The notes below the pieces were generated by a model. It did no database searches and was not told the DNA's origin. It saw only the letters and a list, made by a program, of their open reading frames with translations. This document shows positions 43,658-53,066 of a stretch of DNA of 64,000 nt, piece by piece. The DNA is from JBMNFI01 sp050949225 (GTDB lineage: Bacteria > Bacillota > Dehalobacteriia > UBA4068), in NCBI GenBank assembly GCA_050949225.1, contig JBMNFI010000001.1, forward strand, positions 496,001-560,000. Reading direction: 5' to 3'. Numbering within the stretch: position 1 is the first letter of the stretch; the number at the start of each line of letters is the position of its first letter. Made by a program: the position numbers and the translations under genes.

Positions 43658-46511
43658 CTGCCTTGACCCCTTTCCGCTTTTGCAGCAGCTGAGCAATATA
43701 TTGTCCCGTATAACTTTGCTCTACTTGTGCCACTTCTTCCGGCGAACCGCAAGTCACCAGCCAACCACCCTTTTGACCGCCTTCAGGACCCAAGTCCAGC
43801 AAATAATCGGCGGTCTTGATCACATCCATGTTATGTTCGATTACCACCACCGTATTGCCGGCATCAACCAGCCTGCCTAAAACCTCCAGCAAGCGGCGAA
43901 TATCCGCCATATGCAAGCCGGTAGTCGGCTCATCCAAAATATATAAGGTATTACCTTTAGAACGGCGTGAAAGCTCCGTTGCCAGCTTTATTCTTTGTGC
44001 TTCGCCGCCGGATAAAGTCGTGGCGGGCTGCCCCAAATGAATATAACCCAAGCCCACATCCTGCAAAGATTGCAGCTTTTTTCTGATACGTGGAAGTTTG
44101 GCAAAAAACTCCGCCGCCGCATCTACCGTCATATCCAAAATATCGGCAATATTCTGACCCTTATAATAGACATCCAGTGTTTCTCTATTATATCTCTTTC
44201 CCTTGCATACTTCACACTCTACATAAACATCAGGCAAAAAATGCATTTCTATTTTATTAATCCCGTCACCACGACAAGCCTCACAGCGCCCACCTTTGAC
44301 ATTAAAGCTGAAACGCCCCGGTTTATAACCGCGTGCCTTAGATTCCGGAGTCTGGGAAAACAGTTCCCGAATTAAATCAAAAAGACCGGTATAAGTAGCA
44401 GGATTAGATCGCGGTGTGCGACCAATCGGATGCTGATCAATGTTGATCACTTTCTCTAAATATTCCAGCCCAGATATTTTTTGATGAGCACCGGGTACAG
44501 TATGAGTCCGATTAAGCTGCCGCGCTACCGCTTTATAAAGAATTTCATTAATTAAAGAGCTTTTGCCGCTGCCGGAAACCCCGGTCACACAGGTAAAAAG
44601 ACCCAGCGGCACCTTTACCGTAATATCTTTAAGATTATTGGCCTTTGCTCCTGCTATAGTCAACCATTGATCCGTCGCCTCCCGCCTTTTTTCAGGCCAA
44701 GGAATGGTCTTGGCACCGGACAAATACTGACCGGTAATCGACTCTTTACAAGCTTTAATATCTTCTAAGCTTCCGGCCGCCACCACATGTCCACCATGCC
44801 TGCCGGCGCCGGGTCCAATATCAACAATATAATCGGCCGCTTCCATGGTTTCTTCATCATGCTCCACCACCAAAACCGTATTACCCAAATCACGCAGGTT
44901 TTTTAAGGCTTCAATCAAACGCATATTATCCCTTTGATGCAAACCAATACTTGGCTCATCCAAAATATATAAAACCCCCATCAATTGTGAACCGATTTGC
45001 GTTGCCAAACGAATACGCTGGGCCTCTCCGCCGGATAAAGTTGCTGCCGCTCGTGCTAAAGTTAAATAATCCAGACCCACCGTAACCAAAAAATCTAAAC
45101 GCTCATTGATCTCTTTTAAGATATTACGTGCAATCATCTGCTCTCGCTTACTCAGCTTTAAATCGGCAAAAAACTGCTTGATTTCCAGCACCGGTAAAAG
45201 ACTGACCTCAGCAATGTTTTTACCGCCGATCTTCACAGCCAAGCTCTCCGGACGTAAACGCTGACCGCCGCATTCTTTACAGGGAGTGATGGACATATAT
45301 TTTTCAATTTCTGCTTTAATATAAGCAGAATTAGTCTCTTGATATCGCCGTTGATAATTGTTGACCAGCCCTTCCCAGGTATGCTTCCAGACACGCTCAT
45401 TGCCATCATCTTGATAAATGATCTTAAATTTTTCATCTTTACAGCCATAAAAAATCTTATCAAGCGTTTTTCGAGACAAATCCTTGATGGGCGCATCAAG
45501 AGAAAATTTGTGAGCTTTAGCCACTGCCTGAATAAAACGGTAATACCATCCCTGCGTATGAGCATTCCAACGCACCAAACCGCCCTCATTAATCGATAAA
45601 TTCTCATCTTTAATCAATAAATTTTCATCAATGTCCATCGAAAAACCCAAGCCATCGCAAGCCGGACAAGCGCCATAAGGCGCATTAAAAGAAAACATCC
45701 GCGGCGTAATCTCTTCAATGCTGACGCCACAATCTAAACAGGCAAAATTTTGACTAAACAATAACTCTTCCTCGTCGCCATCCTCCTTTTGCAGAAAAAC
45801 CATCACTAAACCATCACCCATAGAAAGTGCCAGCTCCAAAGAATCCGCTAACCTTTTTTCAATCCCATCCTTAAGGATCAAACGATCAATCACTAATTCA
45901 ATATTATGCTTGATTTGTTTATCCAGCTTGATTTCTTCTTCCAAAAGACGAATTTCACCATCTATACGCACCCGTACATATCCTTGCGCCTTGGCCTTGG
46001 CAAAAACCTTTTGATACTCTCCCTTACGCCCCCTGACCAGCGGCGCCATAATCTGCAGGCGGCTGCCTTGAGGATACATTTTGATGCTGTCAACAATCTG
46101 ATCTAAGGTCTGCTGAGTAATCTCTTTACCGCATTTGGGACAATGCGGCAGTCCAATTGAGGCATACAGTAAACGTAGATAATCATGAATTTCCGTTACT
46201 GTACCCACTGTAGAACGCGGATTGCGACTGGTGGTTTTCTGGTCAATTGAAATAGCCGGCGATAAACCTTCAATTGAGTCAACATCCGGCTTGTCCATCT
46301 GCCCTAAAAACTGACGTGCATAAGCCGAAAGACTCTCCACATAGCGTCTTTGCCCCTCTGCATAAATAGTATCAAAAGCCAAAGAGCTTTTGCCGCTGCC
46401 GGATAAACCCGTAATAACCACGAACTTATCACGGGGAATTTTCAGCGAAATATCCTGCAAATTATGCTCTCGAGCACCCCTTATGACAATTTTATCGTTA
46501 ATAATTCTCAC
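43650..46511 (-). CDS. uvrA: Excinuclease ABC subunit A
   Basis: A 953-residue damage-recognition ATPase. Two ABC modules: Walker A GLSGSGKSSLAF and GVSGSGKSSLIN, each with LSGGEAQRI signature sequences. Zinc sites include CPKC, CLDC...CPAC and CEAC...CEVC. It starts at GTG 46511 (MRIINDKIVIRGAREHNL); the ribosome site there is weak. It lies 36 bases after uvrB and overlaps uvrC, giving a uvrB-uvrA-uvrC operon. No clear LexA box was found upstream of uvrB. Confidence 0.97.
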   Translation of the reverse strand: MRIINDKIVIRGAREHNLQDISLKIPRDKFVVITGLSGSGKSSLAFDTIYAEGQRRYVESLSAYARQFLGQMDKPDVDSIEGLSPAISIDQKTTSRNPRSTVGTVTEIHDYLRLLYASIGLPHCPKCGKEITQQTLDQIVDSIKMYPQGSRLQIMAPLVRGRKGEYQKVFAKAKAQGYVRVRIDGEIRLLEEEIKLDKQIKHNIELVIDRLILKDGIEKRLADSLELALSMGDGLVMVFLQKEDGDEEELLFSQNFACLDCGVSIEEITPRMFSFNAPYGACPACDGLGFSMDIDENLLIKDENLSINEGGLVRWNAHTQGWYYRFIQAVAKAHKFSLDAPIKDLSRKTLDKIFYGCKDEKFKIIYQDDGNERVWKHTWEGLVNNYQRRYQETNSAYIKAEIEKYMSITPCKECGGQRLRPESLAVKIGGKNIAEVSLLPVLEIKQFFADLKLSKREQMIARNILKEINERLDFLVTVGLDYLTLARAAATLSGGEAQRIRLATQIGSQLMGVLYILDEPSIGLHQRDNMRLIEALKNLRDLGNTVLVVEHDEETMEAADYIVDIGPGAGRHGGHVVAAGSLEDIKACKESITGQYLSGAKTIPWPEKRREATDQWLTIAGAKANNLKDITVKVPLGLFTCVTGVSGSGKSSLINEILYKAVARQLNRTHTVPGAHQKISGLEYLEKVINIDQHPIGRTPRSNPATYTGLFDLIRELFSQTPESKARGYKPGRFSFNVKGGRCEACRGDGINKIEMHFLPDVYVECEVCKGKRYNRETLDVYYKGQNIADILDMTVDAAAEFFAKLPRIRKKLQSLQDVGLGYIHLGQPATTLSGGEAQRIKLATELSRRSKGNTLYILDEPTTGLHMADIRRLLEVLGRLVDAGNTVVVIEHNMDVIKTADYLLDLGPEGGQKGGWLVTCGSPEEVAQVEQSYTGQYIAQLLQKRKGVKADV

Positions 46512-46547
46512 TCCGTTTCTGCAAATAAAAGATTGTCCTCTTTAATT

Positions 46548-48524
46548 TTAATCAAGAGCCCGCGCCTCCAGCAATAAATCTCTTAAAGCCGCCGCCTCTT
46601 CAAATTCTAAGCGCCTGGCAGCCTCCTTCATTTCTTTTTCCAAAGAGCGAATCAAGGAGCGACGCTCCTTTTTATTCATCTTCTGCGGCTCCGTTTTTCT
46701 GGACTTAGAATCCGGCAATACCGTTGAAATTACATCACGAATCTCTTTGACAATCGTCTGCGGCACAATGCCTTGTTCTTGGTTAAAAGACAGCTGAAGC
46801 AGGCGCCGCCTCTCTGTCTCATCAATAGCCTTACGCATCGAGTCGGTCATCACATCGGCATACATAATCACCCGACCCTCTGTATTTCTGGCCGCCCGCC
46901 CAATCGTTTGAATCAGCGAACGCTCGGAACGTAAAAACCCTTCTTTATCGGCATCTAAAATAGCTACCAAAGTGACCTCCGGTAAATCCAAGCCCTCACG
47001 CAGCAAATTAATCCCCACCAAAACATCAAAAGCACCCAAACGCAAATCACGCACTAAAGCCATGCGCTCTAAAGTTTTGACCTCTGAATGTAAATAACGT
47101 GCATTAACCCCGGCTTGCAGCAAATAATCCGTTAAATCCTCAGCCATTCTTTTAGTTAAAGCAGTCACTAATACTCGTTCATTTTTACTGGTCCGCAAGC
47201 GGATCTCCTCTAAAAGATCGTCAATTTGCCCTTTTACGGGACGTACCTCAATCTCCGGATCAACCAAACCGGTAGGCCTAACCACCTGCTCCACTAACCT
47301 TTGGCAGTTATTTAATTCATAATCGGCCGGTGTTGCAGAAAGGTAAATCAATTGATGGCTTTTTTGCTCAAATTCACTGAATTTTAAAGGCCGATTATCC
47401 TTGGCTGAAGGCAAACGAAAACCATATTCTATCAGATTTTCCTTTCGCGAACGATCCCCCTTGTACATCGCACGTATCTGTGGAATCGTCACATGGGATT
47501 CATCAATCATGATTAAATAATCCTCCGGGAAATAGTCCAAAAGCGTATAAGGTGACTCATCCGGCTGACGATTAGTCAAGTGTCGACTATAATTTTCAAT
47601 GCCACTGCAATAGCCTAATTCCTGCATCATTTCCAGATCAAAATTAGTGCGCTGCTCCAAACGCTGCGCTTCCAAAAGTTTATTTTCCGTACGCAAAAAA
47701 ACCAGCTGCTGACCTAATTCCTCACGAATGGCGACAATGGCTCTTTTCATTTTATCATCAACTGTCACATAGTGATTGGCCGGAAAGACATAAGCATAAT
47801 TTCGGCGGCACAAAACCTGTCCTTTAAGAGGATCAATATCAGAAATTTGCTCAATTTCATCACCAAACATTTCTATACGAATGGCGGTTTCACTGGCTCC
47901 GGCCGGAAAAATTTCCACAATATCGCCATTAACCCGAAAAGTCCCCCGTTTAAAATCCAGCTGATTACGCTGATACTGCATTGTCACCAAACGCTTAATA
48001 ATTTGTTCTCTTTCAATAATCATCCCCGGACGCAAGCTTAAACTAAGCTCCAAATAGTCCTGCGGATCCCCCAAGCCATAAATAGCCGACACACTAGCCA
48101 CGATAATCACATCCGAGCGCTCCAATAAAGAAGCCGTTGCAGAGTGACGCAATTTTTCAATCTCATCATTAATAGCAGCGTCCTTAGCAATATAAGTATC
48201 ACTGGAGGCAATGTAAGCCTCCGGTTGATAATAATCATAATAGGAAACAAAATATTCTACCGCATTCTCCGGGAAAAAGGACTTAAATTCTCCGTATAAT
48301 TGCGCCGCCAAAATCTTATTATGAGCGATGACCAGAGTCGGTTTTTGCACCTTTGCAATAACATTAGCCATCGTATAAGTCTTACCGGATCCGGTCACCC
48401 CCAAAAGGATTTGATGCTTTAAGCCCAGCTTCAAGCCTTCGGCAAGCTCAGCAATAGCTTTGGGCTGGTCACCGGCCGGTTCATAATCGCTATGAAGTTT
48501 AAAGAGTGTTTGTCTATCACTCAT
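46548..48524 (-). CDS. uvrB: Excinuclease ABC subunit B
   Basis: A 658-residue helicase-like subunit that loads UvrC at damage. Walker A is LLGVTGSGKTYTMANV; the beta-hairpin region is YYDYYQPEAYI; LIMIDESHVTIPQ is the DExH-type motif; LREGLDLPEVTLVAILDADK is motif V/VI. The C-terminal UVR helix pair (EKEMKEAARRLEFEEAAALR) contacts UvrC. ATG 48524 has GGGGTGA upstream; the longer frame from 48599 is not supported. Confidence 0.97.
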   Translation of the reverse strand: MSDRQTLFKLHSDYEPAGDQPKAIAELAEGLKLGLKHQILLGVTGSGKTYTMANVIAKVQKPTLVIAHNKILAAQLYGEFKSFFPENAVEYFVSYYDYYQPEAYIASSDTYIAKDAAINDEIEKLRHSATASLLERSDVIIVASVSAIYGLGDPQDYLELSLSLRPGMIIEREQIIKRLVTMQYQRNQLDFKRGTFRVNGDIVEIFPAGASETAIRIEMFGDEIEQISDIDPLKGQVLCRRNYAYVFPANHYVTVDDKMKRAIVAIREELGQQLVFLRTENKLLEAQRLEQRTNFDLEMMQELGYCSGIENYSRHLTNRQPDESPYTLLDYFPEDYLIMIDESHVTIPQIRAMYKGDRSRKENLIEYGFRLPSAKDNRPLKFSEFEQKSHQLIYLSATPADYELNNCQRLVEQVVRPTGLVDPEIEVRPVKGQIDDLLEEIRLRTSKNERVLVTALTKRMAEDLTDYLLQAGVNARYLHSEVKTLERMALVRDLRLGAFDVLVGINLLREGLDLPEVTLVAILDADKEGFLRSERSLIQTIGRAARNTEGRVIMYADVMTDSMRKAIDETERRRLLQLSFNQEQGIVPQTIVKEIRDVISTVLPDSKSRKTEPQKMNKKERRSLIRSLEKEMKEAARRLEFEEAAALRDLLLEARALD

Positions 48525-48599
48525 TAGCTCACCCCTGTTTCTTTTCAGAGACAAATCTATTAATAGTTCAGTCTGTTTTTTAATTTTTGAATCATTCAT

Positions 48600-49064
48600 A
48601 CTAAAATTAGCTCTGTATTTTATATTATTCCATGTAGATTAAAAGCTCATACTCATCAATGTTTGCCTAGATTAAAGAATTCAGATACTTTTAATTTGCA
48701 TAACACCTATGTCCTTTTGTTACATAAACAACAGTTTATTGCTTTTAACCTACACCAGATAAGCTCAAAAAATATTTTGTGAGCTGAACTAAAAGCAACT
48801 TATTTATTGTAGCATCTATTAAAGGTGGTCGGCACACAAGGCCACTTAATTATCAACAGCAAAGCAGCCTATGTCGTAACATTGTAACATTGTAACAATC
48901 TATAACACTTCTTAACATTTATATTATACCATAAATCTCTGCAACAGTAACTAGTGTTTATTGACATTAAATAGTTTATTAAAAAGGAGTTCATCTTAAG
49001 ATGAACTCCTTTGCGGTACCAAAAAATAAATACTATATATAATTTGGTATCAGCCTGACAGTAA
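48600..49064. other. Intergenic region between csp and uvrB
   Basis: About 465 bases without a gene. It holds the cold-shock gene terminator (48978-49012) and a short tandem repeat of GTAACATT around 48877-48900. It must also contain the uvrB promoter, for which no strong match was seen. The rest is AT-rich and featureless to the eye. Confidence 0.6.
48978..49012 (-). terminator. Terminator of the cold-shock gene
   Basis: A 30-bp perfect palindrome at 48983-49012, with arms AAAGGAGTTCATCTT and AAGATGAACTCCTTT. It is followed on the - strand by TTTTTAATAA. It lies about 50 bases after the cold-shock stop codon. Confidence 0.85.
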
Positions 49065-49262
49065 TTACGCTTTGATTACATTGGCTGCTTGCGGTCCACG
49101 AGGGCCATCCACAACGTCAAACTCAACCGCTTGGCCTTCGTCGAGAGTTTTAAACCCTTCAGATTGAATGGCAGAAAAATGTACGAATACATCTTCTCCA
49201 TCTTCTCTTTCGATAAAACCAAAACCTTTTTCCGCATTAAACCATTTTACTTTGCCTTCCAT
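49065..49262 (-). CDS. Cold-shock domain protein (CspA family)
   Basis: A 65-residue RNA chaperone. MEGKVKWFNAEKGFGFIERE contains RNP1 (KGFGFI), and DVFVHFSAI is RNP2. GPQAANVIKA ends the barrel. AGGAGG precedes ATG 49262. A good promoter lies about 35 bases upstream and a strong terminator downstream, so it is monocistronic. It is divergent from the zinc-ribbon gene. Confidence 0.97.
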   Translation of the reverse strand: MEGKVKWFNAEKGFGFIEREDGEDVFVHFSAIQSEGFKTLDEGQAVEFDVVDGPRGPQAANVIKA

Positions 49263-49294
49263 GAGGTACCTCCTAAAATAATAATCACTTTGTT

Positions 49295-49323
49295 ATTATA
49301 GCATATCTTTTTTCTTATTACAA
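49295..49323 (-). promoter_or_regulatory. Promoter of the cold-shock gene
   Basis: On the - strand TTGTAA (49318-49323), a 17-base spacer and a perfect TATAAT (49295-49300). Confidence 0.8.
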
Positions 49324-49388
49324 GGTTAATTTTCGTCTCATTTATTTGCACGAATATTATAAAAATTATGACTACTTAGGGATAAGTA

Positions 49389-49417
49389 TTGCTTTTTTTA
49401 CAAATAAATCGTATAAT
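49389..49417 (+). promoter_or_regulatory. Promoter of the zinc-ribbon gene
   Basis: TTGCTT (49389-49394), a 17-base spacer and TATAAT (49412-49417). The leader to the start codon would be about 100 bases. Confidence 0.75.
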
Positions 49418-49471
49418 ATTCTAACCTAACTGTTTTTCAACCAGCGTCTCCTGGATTCCCTCGTGGCTTTA

Positions 49472-49517
49472 TCTTTGGATTGCAGGTATCAACATTAGGA
49501 AAATCCAAAGAAGGAGG
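49472..49517 (+). promoter_or_regulatory. Leader hairpin adjoining the ribosome binding site
   Basis: TCTTTGGATT (49472-49481) pairs perfectly with AATCCAAAGA (49502-49511) across a 20-base loop. The 3' arm runs into the first base of AAGGAGG (49511-49517), so the stem may hinder ribosome access. Regulation, for example by temperature, is conjecture. Confidence 0.5.
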
Positions 49518-49524
49518 ATCCATC

Positions 49525-49806
49525 ATGACCTTTGAAGACAGAACTTTAAGCTGTAAAGAATGTAATGCAGAATTTACTTTCAGTGCTTCTGAACAGGAAT
49601 TCTATGCAGAAAAAGGTTTCCAAAACGACCCTGCCCGTTGTCCGGAATGCCGCGCAGAACGCAAACGCCAACGCAACAGCAATCGTGAAATGTTCGATGT
49701 TGTATGCGCAGAATGCGGTGTGGAAACTCAGGTTCCTTTCCGTCCAACCAATGACCGTCCGGTCTATTGTCGCGACTGCTATGACAAACAACGTCAATCT
49801 TTTTAA
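49525..49806 (+). CDS. Zinc-ribbon protein of unknown role
   Basis: A 93-residue protein with two CxxC...CxxC ribbons: SCKECNAEFTFS paired with RCPECRAERKRQRNS, then VVCAECGVETQVPF paired with VYCRDCYDKQRQSF. Such small proteins are widespread in Firmicutes; their function is unknown, with nucleic-acid binding suggested by the basic KRQRNSNR linker. ATG 49525 follows AAGGAGG. It is the only + strand host gene here, with its own promoter, leader hairpin and terminator. Confidence 0.85.
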   Translation: MTFEDRTLSCKECNAEFTFSASEQEFYAEKGFQNDPARCPECRAERKRQRNSNREMFDVVCAECGVETQVPFRPTNDRPVYCRDCYDKQRQSF

Positions 49807-49826
49807 TTGCCTGTCATAAGTAAATA

Positions 49827-49856
49827 AAAAGCAGCTCATTACGAGCTGCTTTTTTT
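49827..49856. terminator. Bidirectional terminator between zinc-ribbon gene and thrC
   Basis: AAGCAGCTC and GAGCTGCTT form a stem with loop ATTAC, flanked by A residues on the left and seven T residues on the right. It can stop transcripts from both sides. Confidence 0.85.
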
Positions 49857-49888
49857 ATTGTTTAATAACTACAAAAAACTACTAATTG

Positions 49889-51370
49889 TTAAGATATTTC
49901 CAAAATACTCGCCACCTTTTCAGCGATTTGACTTTTATCCGCTTGCAAATGATGACGAATTTCCTTTTTATCCAAATCCAAAAGCGCCGGATGCACTTTG
50001 CCGGAGGCAATTTCCGCCAATAAAACCGGCAAATCATTCTCCGCAAAACCTTGAATATCTACATCTAAAGCCTGTAATACGGCTGTCGGAAATTTATAAG
50101 GACTGGCGGTTGAAACAACTAAAAGTGGGGTTTTATCTCCCGTTTTTTTCTGGTATTTTTCCGCCACAGCATATGCCACCGCCGTATGGGGATCCATTAA
50201 ATACTGATGTTTTTGGAACACCTGAGCAATAATTTTTTGAACCTCCGCCTGGTCAGCAAAACCGGCCGCCAAAAATTCCTGCCATTTGTCAACCACTTCC
50301 GGGGCAACAACAAAGCTTCCCTCTTCCTTAAGCTTCTTAAAAGCAGTCGCTGTCTGCTGATTATCTTGCTCAAGAATATCAAAAATAAAACGTTCAAAGT
50401 TACTGGAAACTAAAATATCCATAGAAGGGCTGGTCGTTTTATAAAATGGCCGACGACGATCATACTTTCCTGTCGTAATCACCTCAGTGAGAACATTATT
50501 TTCATTAGAAGCACAGATCAACCGATCAAGAGGCAAGCCCATACGTTTTGCATAATAAGCCGCCAAAATATCGCCAAAATTACCGGTGGGAACTACTGCA
50601 TTAATCTTCTCTCCGTTTTTAATGCGTCCCTTGGCCACCATCTGCCCATAAGCATAGTAATAATAAACGATTTGCGGCAATAAGCGGCCCCAGTTTATGG
50701 AATTAGCGGAAGAAAATTGCTTCCCGGCCTCAGCCATTTTTTGAGCGAAATCCGTATCAGCAAAAATTTCCTTAACTGCCGTCTGACAATGGTCAAAATT
50801 ACCGTTAATGCCCACCACGTAGGTATTATTTCCAGTAGTTGTCAACATTTGCAATTCCTGAATCCGTGACACACCACCCGCCGGATAAAAAACAATGATT
50901 TTAACACCCTTTACATCCTTAAACCCCTCTAAGGCGGCCTTACCGGTATCGCCAGAGGTGGCCACCAAAATCACTACCTCCTTATTGCTGCCGGTTTTTT
51001 TAACTGCCGCAGTCAAAAAATGCGGCATAATCTGCAAAGCCATATCCTTAAAAGCAGCTGTCGGACCATGCCATAACTCTAAAAGCTCCTTTTCACCGAC
51101 CGTGATCGTCGGCGCAATCGCAGCATCAAAATTACCGCTGTAATAAGCATCCTCAACCATTTGTGCCAGTTCCTGTGAACTGTAATCATCTAAATAAAGT
51201 GCAAAAATGGCCTCTGCTAATTCACGATAGGTTAAATCGGCAAGCTGCTGCGGTAAATAATGCGGAAAACTTTCCGGAACAAATAAACCACCGTCAGGTG
51301 CCATGCCTAAAAAAATAGCCTCGGCCGCTTTAAGTGGCGCTGCTTTACTTCTGGTACTGTAATACTTCAT
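49889..51370 (-). CDS. thrC: Threonine synthase
   Basis: A 493-residue PLP enzyme making threonine from O-phosphohomoserine. MKYYSTRSKAAPLKAAEAIF is a family N-terminus; PLP Lys is in GPTAAFKDMALQIM; SGDTGKAALEGFKD binds phosphate; VPTGNFGDILAAYYAK is a further conserved segment. The length fits the longer class of the family. No other threonine genes are adjacent. It follows trmB by 31 bases. Confidence 0.95.
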   Translation of the reverse strand: MKYYSTRSKAAPLKAAEAIFLGMAPDGGLFVPESFPHYLPQQLADLTYRELAEAIFALYLDDYSSQELAQMVEDAYYSGNFDAAIAPTITVGEKELLELWHGPTAAFKDMALQIMPHFLTAAVKKTGSNKEVVILVATSGDTGKAALEGFKDVKGVKIIVFYPAGGVSRIQELQMLTTTGNNTYVVGINGNFDHCQTAVKEIFADTDFAQKMAEAGKQFSSANSINWGRLLPQIVYYYYAYGQMVAKGRIKNGEKINAVVPTGNFGDILAAYYAKRMGLPLDRLICASNENNVLTEVITTGKYDRRRPFYKTTSPSMDILVSSNFERFIFDILEQDNQQTATAFKKLKEEGSFVVAPEVVDKWQEFLAAGFADQAEVQKIIAQVFQKHQYLMDPHTAVAYAVAEKYQKKTGDKTPLLVVSTASPYKFPTAVLQALDVDIQGFAENDLPVLLAEIASGKVHPALLDLDKKEIRHHLQADKSQIAEKVASILEIS

Positions 51371-51401
51371 AAAAAAAGCTACCTCCCTTATCCCACCTAT
51401 C

Positions 51402-52028
51402 TTAAGATTTTGCTACACGGCAAAAATAAATAGGCTGCCCTTTTGCTCTGAATCTCTCTTCGTATTCTGTCATAACTTCATCAGGTTTTAACTCCAGTGA
51501 CTCGCTTTTTGTCAGGATATTCCATCCCGCTTCAGCAAATTTTTCCAAAGACCAGAAATAAAAATCACGATCATCAGTTTTGTAGTGAATTTGTCCCTCC
51601 GGAGGCAAAATTTGCCGATAAATATCTAAAAAAGAAGTTGCCGTTAAACGCCTTTTATGATGCTTTTTCTTAGGCCAGGGATCAGAAAAATTAAGGAAAA
51701 TTTCTTTTACTTCTCCCGGCGCAAAAATCTCCGACAAATTATTAGCATTTGTCCACAAATACCGCAAATTAGCAGGCTGCTGATCCTTAAGACGTTTCAT
51801 AGCAATCATAATCATTTCTTCGATAACTTCTAAACCTATGTAATTGTTTTCCGGAAAGCGCAACGCGCAATCAGCAAGAAAACGCCCTTTGCCCATACCA
51901 ATCTCAAGATAGATTGGCCCCTGAGAAAAGATTTCGTTCCATTTGCCGCGATAACAAGCCGGATCCTGTATTAATAGCTCATGTTGTAAAATAAAGTCCT
52001 TAGCGTGCTTTTGTCTACGCAAACGCAA
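51402..52028 (-). CDS. trmB: tRNA (guanine-N7-)-methyltransferase TrmB
   Basis: A 208-residue enzyme that methylates G46 in tRNA. YLEIGMGKGRFLADCA is the SAM-binding loop; FLNFSDPWPKKKHHKRRLTA is the TrmB signature. It starts at TTG 52028 with GGAGGT upstream. It begins 44 bases after the small unknown gene and precedes thrC. Confidence 0.95.
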   Translation of the reverse strand: MRLRRQKHAKDFILQHELLIQDPACYRGKWNEIFSQGPIYLEIGMGKGRFLADCALRFPENNYIGLEVIEEMIMIAMKRLKDQQPANLRYLWTNANNLSEIFAPGEVKEIFLNFSDPWPKKKHHKRRLTATSFLDIYRQILPPEGQIHYKTDDRDFYFWSLEKFAEAGWNILTKSESLELKPDEVMTEYEERFRAKGQPIYFCRVAKS

Positions 52029-52072
52029 AGAATTAACCTCCTCTATCTCTTATGCTTACAACGGTCACCGCC

Positions 52073-52459
52073 TCATTTCTTGTCGGCGGCCTCCTCATCT
52101 TCAGCAAAAAAGGCTTCTTCTCTGGCTGAGATCTCACTTTCCGATAAACCATCTTTTTTGAGCTTCATTTGAATAGCATTTTGCCAAAAATTTGCCTTTT
52201 CGGCCATCTTGATAAATTTTTTGCGATTAATATCTTTATTCATGCTTCTGGCCTGCGCATTAGCAAACATAATTGAGCAAATGCCTTTAATCTTTAAAAG
52301 CCCCTCTTCGTCTAATTCCTGATAGTCCTTCTGCAAAAACTCCATCACTTGCTGATAATAACTGGAAAATTCCTTAAAGGACAATTCATCAGTCATTTTT
52401 GTATACTCTTGCATCGTCTCAAACAGCTCATGCAGTTTCGTCTCTACTGTTGTAGTCAT
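52073..52459 (-). CDS. Unknown helical protein
   Basis: A 128-residue, strongly charged and helical protein (LHELFETMQEYTKMTDELSF, DYQELDEEGLLKIKGICSIM, EISAREEAFFAEDEEAADKK). It has no signal peptide or membrane segment and no motif recognised. AGGAGA precedes ATG 52459. It lies between rnpB and trmB and may share their transcript. The good ribosome site and gene packing support it as real. Confidence 0.7.
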   Translation of the reverse strand: MTTTVETKLHELFETMQEYTKMTDELSFKEFSSYYQQVMEFLQKDYQELDEEGLLKIKGICSIMFANAQARSMNKDINRKKFIKMAEKANFWQNAIQMKLKKDGLSESEISAREEAFFAEDEEAADKK

Positions 52460-52519
52460 TTCCCGATCTCCTTTTCAGTGACAGGCTCTAATCCAGCCAA
52501 AATTAAAGTAAAACACCGA

Positions 52520-52885
52520 GTTATCCGAGCAAGACTATAAGCCGAGTTCTGTAATCAATGAACATCTATCTACGACATACTGTCACCAGCAGTCTTTAGC
52601 AACCTTACCCGGAAATAGGACGGGCAGCCCCTTATATTCCCTATGCGGTTTTGCTCCAAGTGGGGTTTACCTAGCCGATCAGTCACCTGACCGCTGGTGC
52701 GCTCTTAACACACCGTTCCACCCTTACCCTGATAGAATCAAGGCGGTTTACATTTCTGTGGCACTATCCTTGAGGTCACCCTCACTGGCCGTTAACCAGC
52801 ACCTTGCCCTACGGAGCCCGGACTTTCCTCAGACAGGACCTTTCGGCATTCTGCCTGCGTTCATTCATCTTACTCAGATAAACCT
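52520..52885 (-). ncRNA. rnpB: RNase P RNA, class A
   Basis: The catalytic RNA that trims tRNA 5' ends. On the - strand it has GAGGAAAGTCCGGGCT (about 52830-52815), ACAGAAA, AGGGTAAGGGTGGAACGGTG and AGAACTCGGCTTATAG (ends near 52537), the conserved core of RNase P RNA. P1 is formed by TTATCTGAGTAAGA at the 5' end and TCTTGCTCGGATAA at the 3' end. The layout fits class A rather than the Bacillus class B. Ends are estimated from the P1 helix. Confidence 0.93.
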
Positions 52886-52898
52886 CAGCAATATGTTA

Positions 52899-52926
52899 TT
52901 ATAGCATTTATCTTCCCTTTTAGCAA
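52899..52926 (-). promoter_or_regulatory. Promoter of rnpB
   Basis: On the - strand TTGCTA (52921-52926) and a perfect TATAAT (52899-52904) about 16 bases apart. This fits a start near 52888. Confidence 0.75.
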
Positions 52927-52984
52927 ATTTTATCATGAAAATTTCTTTACATTATGTCATTTTATCTTTTTATAACGTTTAAAC

Positions 52985-53018
52985 AATAGAGCCGCCTCAT
53001 TAATGAGGCGGCTCTATT
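52985..53018. terminator. Terminator of the surface-protein gene
   Basis: A 34-bp perfect palindrome with arms AATAGAGCCGCCTCATT and AATGAGGCGGCTCTATT. It lies 49 bases after the surface-protein stop codon and before rnpB. Confidence 0.85.
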
Positions 53019-53066
53019 TATCTTAGCAGTTCATATCATTTACTTTTGGTCAACAAATAAATTCAT

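Noticed and set aside
48600..48700. LexA/DinR box upstream of uvrB
   Set aside because: No sequence close to the Gram-positive consensus (GAAC with spaced GTTC) was seen.
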